In this document: piece by piece, positions 8,055-16,680 of the stretch
Layout: the number at the start of each line of letters is the position of its first letter
Position numbering within the stretch: position 1 is the stretch's first letter
Source of the DNA: Tenuibacillus multivorans
Lineage (GTDB): Bacteria > Bacillota > Bacilli > Bacillales > Alkalibacillaceae
Assembly (NCBI RefSeq): GCF_900103915.1
Contig: NZ_FNIG01000003.1
Coordinates: forward strand, 350,893 to 414,892
DNA: 64,000 bases
Direction of reading: 5' to 3'
The notes under the pieces: model-generated
The model's database searches: none
Seen by the model: the letters and a program-made list of their open reading frames with translations, nothing else
Told to the model about the DNA's origin: nothing
Translations under genes and position numbers: made by a program

Positions 8055-8915
8055 ATGAATGTTCAAATTGTAATTGATTCAGCCTCAGATTTACCAAAAA
8101 GCATCCTAGAAGATTATCAATTAGAAAGCGTTCCATTGATTGTCCATTTAGATGATCAGGACTACTTAGATGGCGAAACAATTGAACCCAAAATGGTGTA
8201 CGATGCCATGCGTGAAGGTAAAAGTCCTAAGACCGCTCAGGCTACACCGGAATCTTTTTACAACGTCTTTAAGAAACACGCTGAGCAAGGTAAGGCTATT
8301 ATTTATCTTGCCTTCTCATCAGAATTATCCGGTACTTATCAGAGCGCTGTCATTGCCAAAGACCAAGTCTTAGAAGAGTTGCCTGAAGCGGATATTTATT
8401 GTATTGACACAAGAGCTGCATCATTGGGCTGTGGGTTGATCGCCTATCACGCCGCACAACTTGCCCAAGACAATGCAGATGTTCAAGACATTTTAGACTT
8501 GGCAAACCATTATGTGAATAATATGGAACACATCTTTACGGTTGACGACCTTGAATATTTACAGCGAGGTGGTCGTGTCAGTAAAGCACAAGCGTTTGTT
8601 GGAAGCCTATTAAAAATTAAGCCACTTTTACATGTCGACGATGGAAAACTGGTTCCACTTGAGAAAATCCGTGGTTCGAAAAAAGTTTTACGTCGCATGG
8701 TCGATGTTATGAAAGAGCGCGGCGAAGATTTTCAAAACCAAACCATTGCGATTACCCATGGCGATGATGAAGAAAACGCCAGCAAACTTAAAAATCTAAT
8801 TCAAGAAGAGCTCAGTCCAAAAGATGTTATCATCCATACCATTGGATCAGCGATCGGCGCACACGCTGGTCCCGGAACCATAGCTTTATTTTTCTTGAAT
8901 AAAGTCAAAAAATAA
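8055..8915 (+). CDS. DegV-family fatty-acid-binding protein
   Basis: A 286-aa cytosolic protein with the DegV fold. The N-terminal IVIDSASDLPKSI carries the conserved SxSD-type Ser/Asp. FSSELSGTYQSA holds the residues that bind a fatty-acid carboxylate in DegV/FakB proteins, and DLEYLQRGGRVSKAQAFVG is the family signature. The family includes FakB partners of fatty-acid kinase FakA; no fakA is nearby. The start ATG follows ATAGGAGGAAA. It converges on the GH13 gene across a shared terminator. Confidence 0.92.
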   Translation: MNVQIVIDSASDLPKSILEDYQLESVPLIVHLDDQDYLDGETIEPKMVYDAMREGKSPKTAQATPESFYNVFKKHAEQGKAIIYLAFSSELSGTYQSAVIAKDQVLEELPEADIYCIDTRAASLGCGLIAYHAAQLAQDNADVQDILDLANHYVNNMEHIFTVDDLEYLQRGGRVSKAQAFVGSLLKIKPLLHVDDGKLVPLEKIRGSKKVLRRMVDVMKERGEDFQNQTIAITHGDDEENASKLKNLIQEELSPKDVIIHTIGSAIGAHAGPGTIALFFLNKVKK

Positions 8916-8953
8916 GCTGTATATTAGGGTTTTACCCTTTTATACAGCTTTTT
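8914..8953. terminator. Bidirectional terminator between DegV and GH13 genes
   Basis: AAGCTGTATA pairs with TATACAGCTT, with an inner AGGGT/ACCCT stem. T tracts lie on both strands, so it serves both convergent genes. Confidence 0.88.
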
Positions 8954-8959
8954 AATACG

Positions 8960-10270
8960 TTATTTTTTATTTTTTCGATACATCACAAGCGTAAAGGTGA
9001 CGAAAATAGCCATGATTCCACCGAAGATTAATATTAACGGCCAGTAAATACCAGTACTATTCTGAACCATAAAAATGTTGGATGATTCACGTTCGGCAGC
9101 TACGGTGTAGATACCTTCCTCCTTTTCACGAACAAGGTCATCAATTAAAAGGCCCCGTAGCTCCAGACCGGGTTCCAATTCGATATCTACTTTTTGTAAA
9201 GATGAACTGTTATTAATCGCGACGATAGTCGTTTCATCTTTATAGGTTCGTTTAAACACTAAATAACCATCGTCAGCATGTAACAATTCGAATTCACCTT
9301 TAGCAAGAGATGGTAAATCATCATAAGCATTTGAGATTTTTTCAATATGGCGAATGAGCTGATCATCACCCGCTAGGAAGTTCACCGTCTGATGGTGTGA
9401 CAAATCTTCTGTCACACCATCTAACGGAATTTCCGTACCTTGATAAAAAAGTGGCTCATTTGCTGTTGTCATTAAATAGGTTATCGCTAACTTCCAATGC
9501 GTAATGGGGTGACTACCTGTTGCTGCAAAGCTATGTGTAAACCGGTCAGTATCATAAAGATCCATGGATTGGACGATTTGCCCATTACTCCAATCTGTTG
9601 CATTAAGTAACGGCTCTAATGGTTGATCAAAGTCTTTAAGGAAGTTGACCGCCTCATCTCGTACACTTCGATCGACCACTCGATCAAAACCTAGTTGAAT
9701 CCATTTTTCTGGATTGTTAGTCACTTCGGTCATGAACCAACTATCGACTTCATCTATAATGCGTTGCCAAGTAGCGTCAGGTTGTTTATCTAAGTCTGAA
9801 AAATAATATCCACTAATCGGTAGCCCATCTTTCCAAGCCTGAAGATGATTGATCATTTCGTCTTCTGTCAAGTTATCTGTTATCGGAAAATGTAAAAGAA
9901 CTTCCATATTTTGGTCGTTTAAAGACTGAATTAGTTGTGACAGATCTTCTTTTGTACCGAATGTTTCTTGGATTTTTTCATAGGATGTGACATTAACCCC
10001 CGTATAATCATTCGTTTGAAAAACGGGTGATAAAATAATATGTGTCACACCTAATGTGGCCAAATGATCGATTCGGTTTTCAATACCTTGAAAATCTCCT
10101 CCATGAAAGCCTTCGGGATCATCTAAATTAACACCTACTTGATCTATATCCCCGCTTTCAAATCGATCAACTAAGATATAATAATAAACATTTTCACCTT
10201 CATCAGCTTGGACCATCGTTGGTAAGACCATGACGAGAGTGATCGCGAATAGTATGCTTTTTAATTTCAA
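8960..10270 (-). CDS. Membrane-anchored GH13-like protein with degenerate catalytic motifs
   Basis: A 436-aa protein with an N-terminal signal peptide (cut near VQADEG), a GH13 (alpha-amylase) barrel from about residue 27, a beta C-domain, and a C-terminal membrane helix (about 405-430) followed by YRKNKK. The barrel start is clear (YILVDRF, HGGDFQGI, LGVTHIILSPVF). Aligned by eye, region I reads LLHFPITDN in place of D..NH. Region II reads GYYFSDLD in place of GxRxD, so the nucleophile Asp and conserved Arg are missing. Region III keeps Glu182 in MTEV. Region IV reads TGSHPI where NHD is expected. It is therefore probably not a working amylase but a surface-bound sugar-binding or structural protein. 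The start is TTG 10270 with a weak ribosome-binding site. Confidence 0.8.
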   Translation of the reverse strand: MKLKSILFAITLVMVLPTMVQADEGENVYYYILVDRFESGDIDQVGVNLDDPEGFHGGDFQGIENRIDHLATLGVTHIILSPVFQTNDYTGVNVTSYEKIQETFGTKEDLSQLIQSLNDQNMEVLLHFPITDNLTEDEMINHLQAWKDGLPISGYYFSDLDKQPDATWQRIIDEVDSWFMTEVTNNPEKWIQLGFDRVVDRSVRDEAVNFLKDFDQPLEPLLNATDWSNGQIVQSMDLYDTDRFTHSFAATGSHPITHWKLAITYLMTTANEPLFYQGTEIPLDGVTEDLSHHQTVNFLAGDDQLIRHIEKISNAYDDLPSLAKGEFELLHADDGYLVFKRTYKDETTIVAINNSSSLQKVDIELEPGLELRGLLIDDLVREKEEGIYTVAAERESSNIFMVQNSTGIYWPLILIFGGIMAIFVTFTLVMYRKNKK

Positions 10271-10311
10271 TGGTGCTCACTCACTTTCGTAACAAAATAT
10301 CTAGTCTAGAA

Positions 10312-10415
10312 TTGTGGAACCCAGTTCATGTTTTCAAGAAGAATATCATTTTATTCGAGAACAAATTTATCCGTATTGAGAGAAATTCATTCTTCTCGAG
10401 AAAAACCTTATCTAA
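10312..10415. repeat. Degenerate 21-bp tandem array, AGAA family
   Basis: Five units start at about 10312, 10333, 10354, 10376 and 10396, spaced 21, 21, 22 and 20 bp. Cores are TTGTGGAAC, TTCAAGAAG, TTCGAGAAC, TTGAGAGAA and TCGAGAAAA; the rest of each unit is unconserved. The array occupies the gap between the GH13 start and the yisL terminator. A short plus-strand ORF across it has no ribosome-binding site and is taken to be chance. Confidence 0.65.
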
Positions 10416-10423
10416 TAAACATA

Positions 10424-10450
10424 CAAAAAGCCCCTTAGGAGGGACTTTTC
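10424..10450 (-). terminator. Terminator of yisL
   Basis: Read on the minus strand, AAAAGTCCC and GGGGCTTTTT pair around TCCTAA with one mismatch, followed by T residues just after the yisL stop. Confidence 0.75.
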
Positions 10451-10455
10451 GTTTA

Positions 10456-10845
10456 TTATGGCAATATTCCTAATGGTAATCGACCAAATCCAAGCGCTAA
10501 TACTAAAATTAAAGCTAACGCAAACTGTAGCCAGCCAGCAAAAGATGATTGTCCCTTCTTAACACGGGCTAATATCATTTCCATTGCAGCGACTAACCAA
10601 ATTCCGGCTAGGGATTTAACAATAGATTCTGCAAAAGTGCCACCTGATGTATCAATATAATTACTGAAGAATAAAATCGCACCTGAGACGATAATTAAAA
10701 TATAAAATAGACGTAGAATCATATGTGTAATCTTGGCAGCTTTTTCATTTGATTGTTTCAGTAAAGCAAGTACAACTAGAAATAAAATGATTCCAACTAC
10801 CCAAGTTGTAATATGTAAATGTGTATTATAGTATAATGCATCCAT
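10456..10845 (-). CDS. yisL: YisL-family (UPF0344/DUF1516) membrane protein
   Basis: A 129-aa protein with four hydrophobic helices and almost no soluble part. It has the family features MDALYYNTHLHITTW at the N terminus and GIWLVAAMEMILARVKKG before the last helix. Length and pattern match B. subtilis YisL. The function is unknown. The ATG follows AGGAAAAG. It is monocistronic and divergent from rocD. Confidence 0.9.
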   Translation of the reverse strand: MDALYYNTHLHITTWVVGIILFLVVLALLKQSNEKAAKITHMILRLFYILIIVSGAILFFSNYIDTSGGTFAESIVKSLAGIWLVAAMEMILARVKKGQSSFAGWLQFALALILVLALGFGRLPLGILP

Positions 10846-10915
10846 TAATCTTTTCCTCCTTTTACCCCTATCCTATCATTTTTGATTATAAAGTGCGATT
10901 AATTTATTGACAACT

Positions 10916-10944
10916 TTGAAACAAATTATACAAACAGGTATAAT
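10916..10944 (+). promoter_or_regulatory. Sigma-A promoter of rocD
   Basis: TTGAAA and TATAAT are separated by 17 nt, 32 nt before the rocD start codon. Confidence 0.7.
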
Positions 10945-10976
10945 AATTGATAGCGATTTCATTTTGGAGGGATATC

Positions 10977-12167
10977 ATGACAAAAGATAGTCAATCAATT
11001 ATGCAACAAACAGACAAATATGGAGCAAAAAACTATGTACCATTGCCAATTGTCGTTCATAAAGCGGACGGCATATGGGTGGAAGACCCTGAAGGCAATC
11101 GATACTTAGATATGTTAAGTGCCTACTCCGCTGTTAACCAAGGGCACCGTCACCCAAAGATTATCCAGGCACTTAACGATCAAGCTGACCGCGTAACGTT
11201 AACTTCTCGTGCTTTTCATAACGATCAGCTAGGGCCTTGGTATGAAAAGATTTGTAAACTTACAAATAAAGAAATGGCATTACCTATGAATACAGGTGCT
11301 GAAGCAGTTGAAACAGCCATTAAAGCTGCACGTCGCTGGGCGTATGATGTTAAAGGTGTAGCTGATGGCAAAGCTGAAATCATTGCCTGTGAAGGAAACT
11401 TCCATGGCCGTACGATGACTGCCGTATCTTTATCATCTGAGGAAGAATACCAACGTGGTTTCGGTCCATTATTACCTGGAATCAAAACGATTCCGTATGG
11501 TGATGTCGACGCCTTAAAAGAAGCCATTACCGAAAATACTGCGGCTTTCTTATTTGAGCCAATTCAAGGCGAAGCTGGTATCGTCATGCCACCTGAAGGC
11601 TTCCTTAAAGAAGCATATGAGGTGTGTAAAGAAAATAACGTATTATATATGGCAGATGAAATCCAAGCTGGGCTAGCGCGTACAGGTAAAATGTTCGCTT
11701 GTGATTGGGAAAATGTTGAGCCAGACGTCCTAATCTTAGGTAAAGCACTAGGCGGGGGCGTATTTCCAATCTCATGTGTGGTGGCTAATGAAGATATCTT
11801 AGGTGTCTTCAACCCCGGTTCACACGGTTCAACATTCGGTGGAAACCCATTAGCTTGTGCCGTCTCCGTAGCAGCGTTAGATGTATTAATTGATGAAAAA
11901 TTAGCTGAACGTTCACTTGAACTAGGTGAATATATGTTAAATGAATTAAAAACAATTGATAACCCGGTTATTAAGAAAATTCGCGGTAAAGGATTATTTA
12001 TCGGCGTTGAATTAACAGAAGCAGCTCGCCCATATTGTGAACAGTTAAAGGAAAAAGGATTGCTTTGTAAAGAAACACACGAAAACGTTATCCGTTTCGC
12101 TCCACCACTGATTATTGATAAAGAAGATCTCACGTGGGCAATTGAAAAAATTAGAGAAGTTTTGTAA
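10977..12167 (+). CDS. rocD: Ornithine aminotransferase
   Basis: Class III PLP transaminase that converts ornithine and 2-oxoglutarate to glutamate semialdehyde and glutamate, linking arginine catabolism with proline, a compatible solute. Evidence: [57 protein letters not shown], and the PLP Lys in [13 protein letters not shown] 10977 is preceded by TTGGAGGG; the upstream in-frame extension to 10947 lacks a ribosome-binding site. At 396 aa it is the normal length. It is monocistronic, with its own promoter and terminator. Confidence 0.95.
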   Translation: MTKDSQSIMQQTDKYGAKNYVPLPIVVHKADGIWVEDPEGNRYLDMLSAYSAVNQGHRHPKIIQALNDQADRVTLTSRAFHNDQLGPWYEKICKLTNKEMALPMNTGAEAVETAIKAARRWAYDVKGVADGKAEIIACEGNFHGRTMTAVSLSSEEEYQRGFGPLLPGIKTIPYGDVDALKEAITENTAAFLFEPIQGEAGIVMPPEGFLKEAYEVCKENNVLYMADEIQAGLARTGKMFACDWENVEPDVLILGKALGGGVFPISCVVANEDILGVFNPGSHGSTFGGNPLACAVSVAALDVLIDEKLAERSLELGEYMLNELKTIDNPVIKKIRGKGLFIGVELTEAARPYCEQLKEKGLLCKETHENVIRFAPPLIIDKEDLTWAIEKIREVL

Positions 12168-12176
12168 GGTTGTCTA

Positions 12177-12208
12177 AATGGGTCAAGCTTTAAAGTTTGA
12201 CCCATTTT
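12177..12208 (+). terminator. Terminator of rocD
   Basis: Stem AAATGGGTCAA/TTGACCCATTT with a 9-nt loop and a short T tract. Confidence 0.85.
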
Positions 12209-12290
12209 ATTCTTTAATTGGAAATATAATACTAGACACCTGAACCCTAATAATAAATACATTTACTTCAATCAAATTTCTCAATTTGTA

Positions 12291-12319
12291 TTGACTATTT
12301 GAATTATATTAATTATAAT
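12291..12319 (+). promoter_or_regulatory. Sigma-A promoter of the S66 peptidase gene
   Basis: TTGACT and TATAAT lie 17 nt apart, 47 nt upstream of the ATG; this is close to consensus. Confidence 0.75.
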
Positions 12320-12366
12320 ATTTGAACTATTCATGCGATAATTGAAATAAAGTAAGGTGAATCAAA

Positions 12367-13386
12367 ATGATTAAATATCCATTTCTAAAAGAAAAAGCAA
12401 CCATTGGTGTCACCGCTCCATCGTCAGGTGTTCCAAAAGAACTGCATACCATCTTAAAAGACGCTTGTAATCAAATGGAGTCAAAAGGGTTTCACGTTAC
12501 TTGTGGTGATACAGTTTGGACACAGGGAAAGGCTAAATCAGCACCTGCTAAAGTTAGAGCGGAAGAATTTAATCAAATGATGCAAAACCCCGATATTGAT
12601 ATCATTATCCCGCCGTGGGGTGGGGAATTATTAATTGAAACCCTTGAACACATTGATTTCAATCAAATACAAAACAAATGGATTTTAGGTTATTCTGATG
12701 TGAGTCTATTATTACTAGCGATTACTCTACAGACTGGCATTGCTACAGCTCACGGAACTAATTTAGTAAACTTAAGAGGAGAATATTCAGATGAAACAAC
12801 AGCGATGTGGCAATCGGTTTTATCTACGAAAAAAGGTGAATCGATTCTCCAACGTTCTTCAGAAAAGTTCCAAAAAGAGTGGCAATTTGGTAATCCTACA
12901 CCACATATCTTTCATTTGACTGAGGCAACTGAATGGAAAACAACGTCCAATCAAAGAGTGACGTTTCAAGGACGTTTACTCGGGGGCTGCATTGATACTG
13001 TACATCATTTAGTAGGAACACCATTTGGCAATGTTGAAAGCTTTAGGAAGAATTATCTAAATGAAAATGAATCAATCATCTGGTTCTTCGAAAACTGTGA
13101 ATTAACAACAACTGACCTTCGTAGATCCCTCGTACAAATGAAATTAGCTGGTTGGTTTGATCATTGTTCAGGAATCTTATTTGGTAGAAGTGAAGCTAAC
13201 ACGACTGTTGATGGTTACACTGCGGAAGATATTTATCAAGAACTTGAAAATGACCTTGGAGTTCCGATTATATACGACATCGATTGTGGTCATCAGCCAC
13301 CACAAATAACACTCATCAATGGCGCTTATGCTGAAGTTGAAACACATGATAATAAAGGATCTGTTCTACAATATTTTTATGAATAA
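12367..13386 (+). CDS. S66-family peptidase (LD-carboxypeptidase / MccF-like)
   Basis: A 339-aa cytosolic Ser peptidase of family S66, whose members cleave L,D-peptide bonds in recycled peptidoglycan (LdcA) or inactivate microcin C-type aminoacyl nucleotides (MccF). The nucleophile region is ILGYSDVSLLLLAI (GYSD), the oxyanion region is IIPPWGGELL, and the C-terminal acidic and His residues are in WFFENCELTT and YDIDCGHQPPQ. The long middle insertion (about residues 150-205) and the ENCE motif favour the MccF-like branch. The start ATG follows AAGGTGA. The downstream flank carries an IS3 remnant. Confidence 0.88.
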   Translation: MIKYPFLKEKATIGVTAPSSGVPKELHTILKDACNQMESKGFHVTCGDTVWTQGKAKSAPAKVRAEEFNQMMQNPDIDIIIPPWGGELLIETLEHIDFNQIQNKWILGYSDVSLLLLAITLQTGIATAHGTNLVNLRGEYSDETTAMWQSVLSTKKGESILQRSSEKFQKEWQFGNPTPHIFHLTEATEWKTTSNQRVTFQGRLLGGCIDTVHHLVGTPFGNVESFRKNYLNENESIIWFFENCELTTTDLRRSLVQMKLAGWFDHCSGILFGRSEANTTVDGYTAEDIYQELENDLGVPIIYDIDCGHQPPQITLINGAYAEVETHDNKGSVLQYFYE

Positions 13387-13473
13387 TAAAAAATAACAGG
13401 AGAATTCCCTAAGTAGTTGAGTTAGGTGTATAAACATTAAAAATGTTTTATAAGTTGAGCATTGATTACAATT

Positions 13474-13675
13474 TGGTAGTGAACCCCAAAAGTTAGAGTT
13501 TTGATTATGCAACTGTGTAGCTGGTTTGAGTTCGGTATTCCACTGGACTTAAACCAGCCAATTTTTCTTTTATGCGTTCGTGATTGTAATAATCGATGTA
13601 CCTCTCGATTTCCTTCTTTAATTCAGTATAAGAAACCAAGTGTTCCCCGTAATATACATAAATTCATTTCTCCTC
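13474..13675 (-). mobile_element. Truncated IS3-family element (3' end with terminal repeat)
   Basis: A relic of an IS3/IS150-type insertion sequence lies between the S66 gene and the GDYXXLXY gene. Its outer end at 13474-13499 carries the terminal repeat core ACCCCAAAAGTTAGAGT, which matches the end of the element starting at 63906. Read inward on the minus strand is the C-terminal part of the OrfB integrase. The left part of the element is gone, so it cannot move. Similarity between the two ends continues about 13 bp outside the TG start. Confidence 0.85.
13505..13671 (-). pseudogene. C-terminal fragment of IS3 OrfB transposase
   Basis: The minus-strand frame encodes [20 protein letters not shown], then [20 protein letters not shown], and ends at a TAA (13505-13507). 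This is the end of an rve-type integrase, including the conserved YxNxxRxxxKLxGLSPxxYR segment. Upstream, the frame is broken near ATGTATATTACGG, where a 2-nt insertion appears to shift it, and no DDE residues are left. It is non-functional. Confidence 0.85.
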
Positions 13676-13686
13676 TATCGCTTGAA

Positions 13687-14196
13687 TCATTTCATCTCCT
13701 CAACTTCCAAAATCTTTTTCTGACCCCATGGAGATAGTGCGATGGTAACGATCATTTTATCATTAGTCGTGTCGAACTTTTCTCCTGTACCCTCTTCGAT
13801 GTAATAACGACTTAATCCATAATTCACGCGATAAGCATCCTCAAATTCTTGATTTAAATAACGTGCTCTAATCACCGCTTCGTCTTCATTAGGGTCCATT
13901 TTTTTATCTGAAGCAGCTTTCACACGATAAATCCCTCGCTCATCGGGTTTTAACAATACATATATAACCTGATTCGGTTTGACATCCTCACTTGCAAACC
14001 AATTTTCTGGTCGGATGCTTTCAGCCGTGTAATTTAAGTGAACATAATCCCCATAAAACACATCTCGAGGGTCGTATGGCTCTGTTTCAAGCTGAATAAT
14101 CTGACTAAACTCTTCAAAAAAGTAGTTTAATCCAGCCATTCCCACTAAAAAGACCACTTGGAGTGTGACAACAATTACAAATAACTTTTTTCTCAT
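13687..14196 (-). CDS. GDYXXLXY-domain membrane-anchored protein
   Basis: A protein of about 169 aa with one N-terminal membrane helix and an outside domain containing the name-giving motif (GDYVHLNY). LSRYYIEEGTGEKFD follows later. ORF extension to 14259 runs back into the upstream gene; GAGAGGA is correctly spaced for ATG 14196, 1 nt after the DUF2157 stop. The family nearly always sits next to DUF2157 proteins, as here. No function is established. It is the last gene of a three-gene membrane operon. Confidence 0.85.
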   Translation of the reverse strand: MRKKLFVIVVTLQVVFLVGMAGLNYFFEEFSQIIQLETEPYDPRDVFYGDYVHLNYTAESIRPENWFASEDVKPNQVIYVLLKPDERGIYRVKAASDKKMDPNEDEAVIRARYLNQEFEDAYRVNYGLSRYYIEEGTGEKFDTTNDKMIVTIALSPWGQKKILEVEEMK

Positions 14197-14197
14197 T

Positions 14198-15403
14198 TCA
14201 CACATCCTCTCGTTTCTGGCTGACGAACTCTTTACGGTGTCTCTCCAAAAAGAAGCCAATCAGAAATAGAATGATCCCACCGACCAAGAAGAATAATGAC
14301 TTGTCAAGAAAATCCCAAGCTAATTGCAGATAGACAATAAACGTACTGACTAAGAACGCTCCCGTTCCTAGACGCACGGTTCTCCGGTCTATTTCATGAT
14401 AGCCTTCAAGTATTTTACTTACCGAAAATAGAAATAACACCACATAGGCTAGAAAGGACGCTATTTCAACGAGGATAAAAACCGGAAAAAACAACACCAA
14501 TTGATATAACTTGTAGCGATGCTCATTTTTCAAAGTCAAATATATAGCTAAACCTAAAAGAATAGTTAAGATGATATAAAACATAAAATGAGAACTAAAC
14601 TCGTCTCTTGCATATGCAAAATCATAGATAAAGGACTGAATGATCGTTAAGACAAACATAAATGTCAGTGATACCGATTGAAACGGCCGACTAATATTAT
14701 AATCTTTCACATAAGTACCTATAACATATAAGACTAAACCAAAAATCATTAACCAATAATAATCATCTATATGTTCTAACGAGTATCCAATTAGCTGAAC
14801 CATATAAGCAATCGCAAAAAGCCAGGCTATGGATGATTGCTTTTTGATAAATACAATCGCTCCATATCCAACCATAAAAATACCAAACAATAACCAATCA
14901 AAATCATGCATATTAATTAGTCCGTAGATTTGCCCAACTGACACGATGACAAGACCTGTAAATAATATAAACGTGTGCGGCCGGCTCAAATATAATAAAT
15001 AAGCCGCTATTCCCCATACGATAAAGGCAAACACATTATTCATACTATAATGATACATCTGTCCGGTCAGAAAAATTCCTGAACCAAAAATGGCCAAGGC
15101 GACAACATAACAAAACACACTATAAGTATAATGTTCTCTGCGGTGAAACAACTCACCTATCCCGTAAAACCCAATGAGGAAGGATATAATAATAATCATT
15201 CGAAAAGTGTCCGGAATCATTTGCCAATTTGCTGCTACAAATGTTAAACAAGCTAATCCAATTAATAAAGCTGAAAAAAAGAATATTAAAGAAAGTTGAT
15301 CCTTTTCTTCATAGCGGTTTATAATTTGATCTCTTTGTTCCTGGCTAATGATCCCATCTTCTACCCATTGTTTAGATTCCTCTATTAATTTAATGCGTTT
15401 CAT
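14198..15403 (-). CDS. DUF2157 multi-pass membrane protein
   Basis: A 401-aa protein with a short cytosolic N-terminal domain (IEESKQWVEDGIISQEQRDQ), the DUF2157 signature, followed by about twelve hydrophobic helices. It lies between the DUF418 gene (2-nt gap) and the GDYXXLXY gene (1-nt gap), which implies a co-translated membrane complex. There are no enzyme motifs; the function is unknown. Confidence 0.85.
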   Translation of the reverse strand: MKRIKLIEESKQWVEDGIISQEQRDQIINRYEEKDQLSLIFFFSALLIGLACLTFVAANWQMIPDTFRMIIIISFLIGFYGIGELFHRREHYTYSVFCYVVALAIFGSGIFLTGQMYHYSMNNVFAFIVWGIAAYLLYLSRPHTFILFTGLVIVSVGQIYGLINMHDFDWLLFGIFMVGYGAIVFIKKQSSIAWLFAIAYMVQLIGYSLEHIDDYYWLMIFGLVLYVIGTYVKDYNISRPFQSVSLTFMFVLTIIQSFIYDFAYARDEFSSHFMFYIILTILLGLAIYLTLKNEHRYKLYQLVLFFPVFILVEIASFLAYVVLFLFSVSKILEGYHEIDRRTVRLGTGAFLVSTFIVYLQLAWDFLDKSLFFLVGGIILFLIGFFLERHRKEFVSQKREDV

Positions 15404-15405
15404 TT

Positions 15406-16572
15406 TTAATCATCCTTTTTGACCATTGGTTGAACCCTATTATATGTAAGGGTTCGATAAACCCATTCTAATGGTCCAAAATAAAAACGTTTAACGTACC
15501 ACTGACTAAATATAATTTGTAATCCAAAAATCGCCATGCCAATCACCATTAATGTGACCAAATTTAATTCACCATACAAGTTAAACCCAATGCCATAAAA
15601 TAGAGTAGTACCTATTAAAGATTGCATCACATAATTGGTCAAGGATAATTTACCAACATTTGATAATATTCTTTCGACAGCTGAAAAATTCCTGCTTTTA
15701 AATATAACTAATAAAACTAAAAAATAGAAAATACTTGAAAAAGAACCACCGATCGCATCTTGGGCATAGTCAAACCATGTCGGCATTCCAAACAAATATG
15801 GTGCTATTTTAAATAGTATAAATACGACAAAAGAACCTAGTAGCCACTTCTTGATCTCACTATTATTCTTTTGTGTTTCATCGATCCAGCCACGTTTTTT
15901 AATCATGATGCCCAATAAAAACATCGGTAGTATCGATAAAATCATAAACAACCATTGTAATGGATGATTCATATTCAACCAATCAAAGAAATTTTGACTC
16001 ATGACGGATTCCAAATTCCCTGAATAGCCAAGCATAGCTTGTTGAATTAACTGTGAATTCATACTTACCGAATATTCCCGAACTAAGAACATTAAAAGCG
16101 TCATCAATACTGCAGGTATTAATAAAAGGTTAAATGCCCATTTCATTAATGACATTGCGCTTTTGCTTATGAATAAAAGACTAATTAATCCTATAACACT
16201 GTAGGTCAGTAAGATGTCACCATACCATATAAAAATACCATGTAAAAGACCAAATCCCATTAAAACAAACATCCGTCTTAACAGAATTGGTTTAGGATTC
16301 AGACGCTTTTGTTGCAACCGTTCAAACATCATATAAATACCTAAGCCAAATAATAACGAAAACAATGGATAAAAACTAGCTTGTACAAACATATCTATCG
16401 ATGCTAATAACACGTGTTCGATTGAACCACTATAAAAGCCTTCCATTCCACCGTACATAAAGTGTGGAGAATGAAATGATAATAGATTAACCAATAAAAT
16501 TCCTAATAGTGCTAGGCCCCTGATTGCGTCGATTGCCTTTACTCGACTTTTTACTGGACTTCCCGGATTCAT
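15406..16572 (-). CDS. DUF418 (YeiB-like) membrane protein
   Basis: A 388-aa multi-pass membrane protein. The N terminus RVKAIDAIRGLALLGILLVN is the family signature, and the C-terminal DUF418 part includes LSNVGKLSLTNYVMQSLIGT and FGPLEWVYRTLTY. The ORF opens at GTG 16581, but AGAGGTGG is better spaced for ATG 16572. The fold resembles acyltransferase-3 proteins; the substrate is unknown. It is the first gene of the operon with DUF2157 and GDYXXLXY, and divergent from gerP. Confidence 0.88.
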   Translation of the reverse strand: MNPGSPVKSRVKAIDAIRGLALLGILLVNLLSFHSPHFMYGGMEGFYSGSIEHVLLASIDMFVQASFYPLFSLLFGLGIYMMFERLQQKRLNPKPILLRRMFVLMGFGLLHGIFIWYGDILLTYSVIGLISLLFISKSAMSLMKWAFNLLLIPAVLMTLLMFLVREYSVSMNSQLIQQAMLGYSGNLESVMSQNFFDWLNMNHPLQWLFMILSILPMFLLGIMIKKRGWIDETQKNNSEIKKWLLGSFVVFILFKIAPYLFGMPTWFDYAQDAIGGSFSSIFYFLVLLVIFKSRNFSAVERILSNVGKLSLTNYVMQSLIGTTLFYGIGFNLYGELNLVTLMVIGMAIFGLQIIFSQWYVKRFYFGPLEWVYRTLTYNRVQPMVKKDD

Positions 16573-16632
16573 AATGACCACCTCTCTTTTGAACCATTAT
16601 AACACTATACAAAAGGACTGAAATTACTGATA

Positions 16633-16660
16633 ACACATGAACCTTTCAGTTCATATATTA
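16633..16660 (+). promoter_or_regulatory. SigK-like promoter of gerP
   Basis: CATATATTA (16652-16660) fits the SigK -10 consensus CATANNNTA, and AC at 16633-16634 is 17 nt upstream. In Bacillus the gerP operon is known to be transcribed late in the mother cell by SigK, so site and expectation agree. Confidence 0.65.
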
Positions 16661-16680
16661 GGGTGAAAGGAGTTATATAT

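Noticed and set aside
10270..10473. 67-codon plus-strand ORF opposite the GH13 start
   Set aside because: No ribosome-binding site; runs through the repeat and the yisL terminator.
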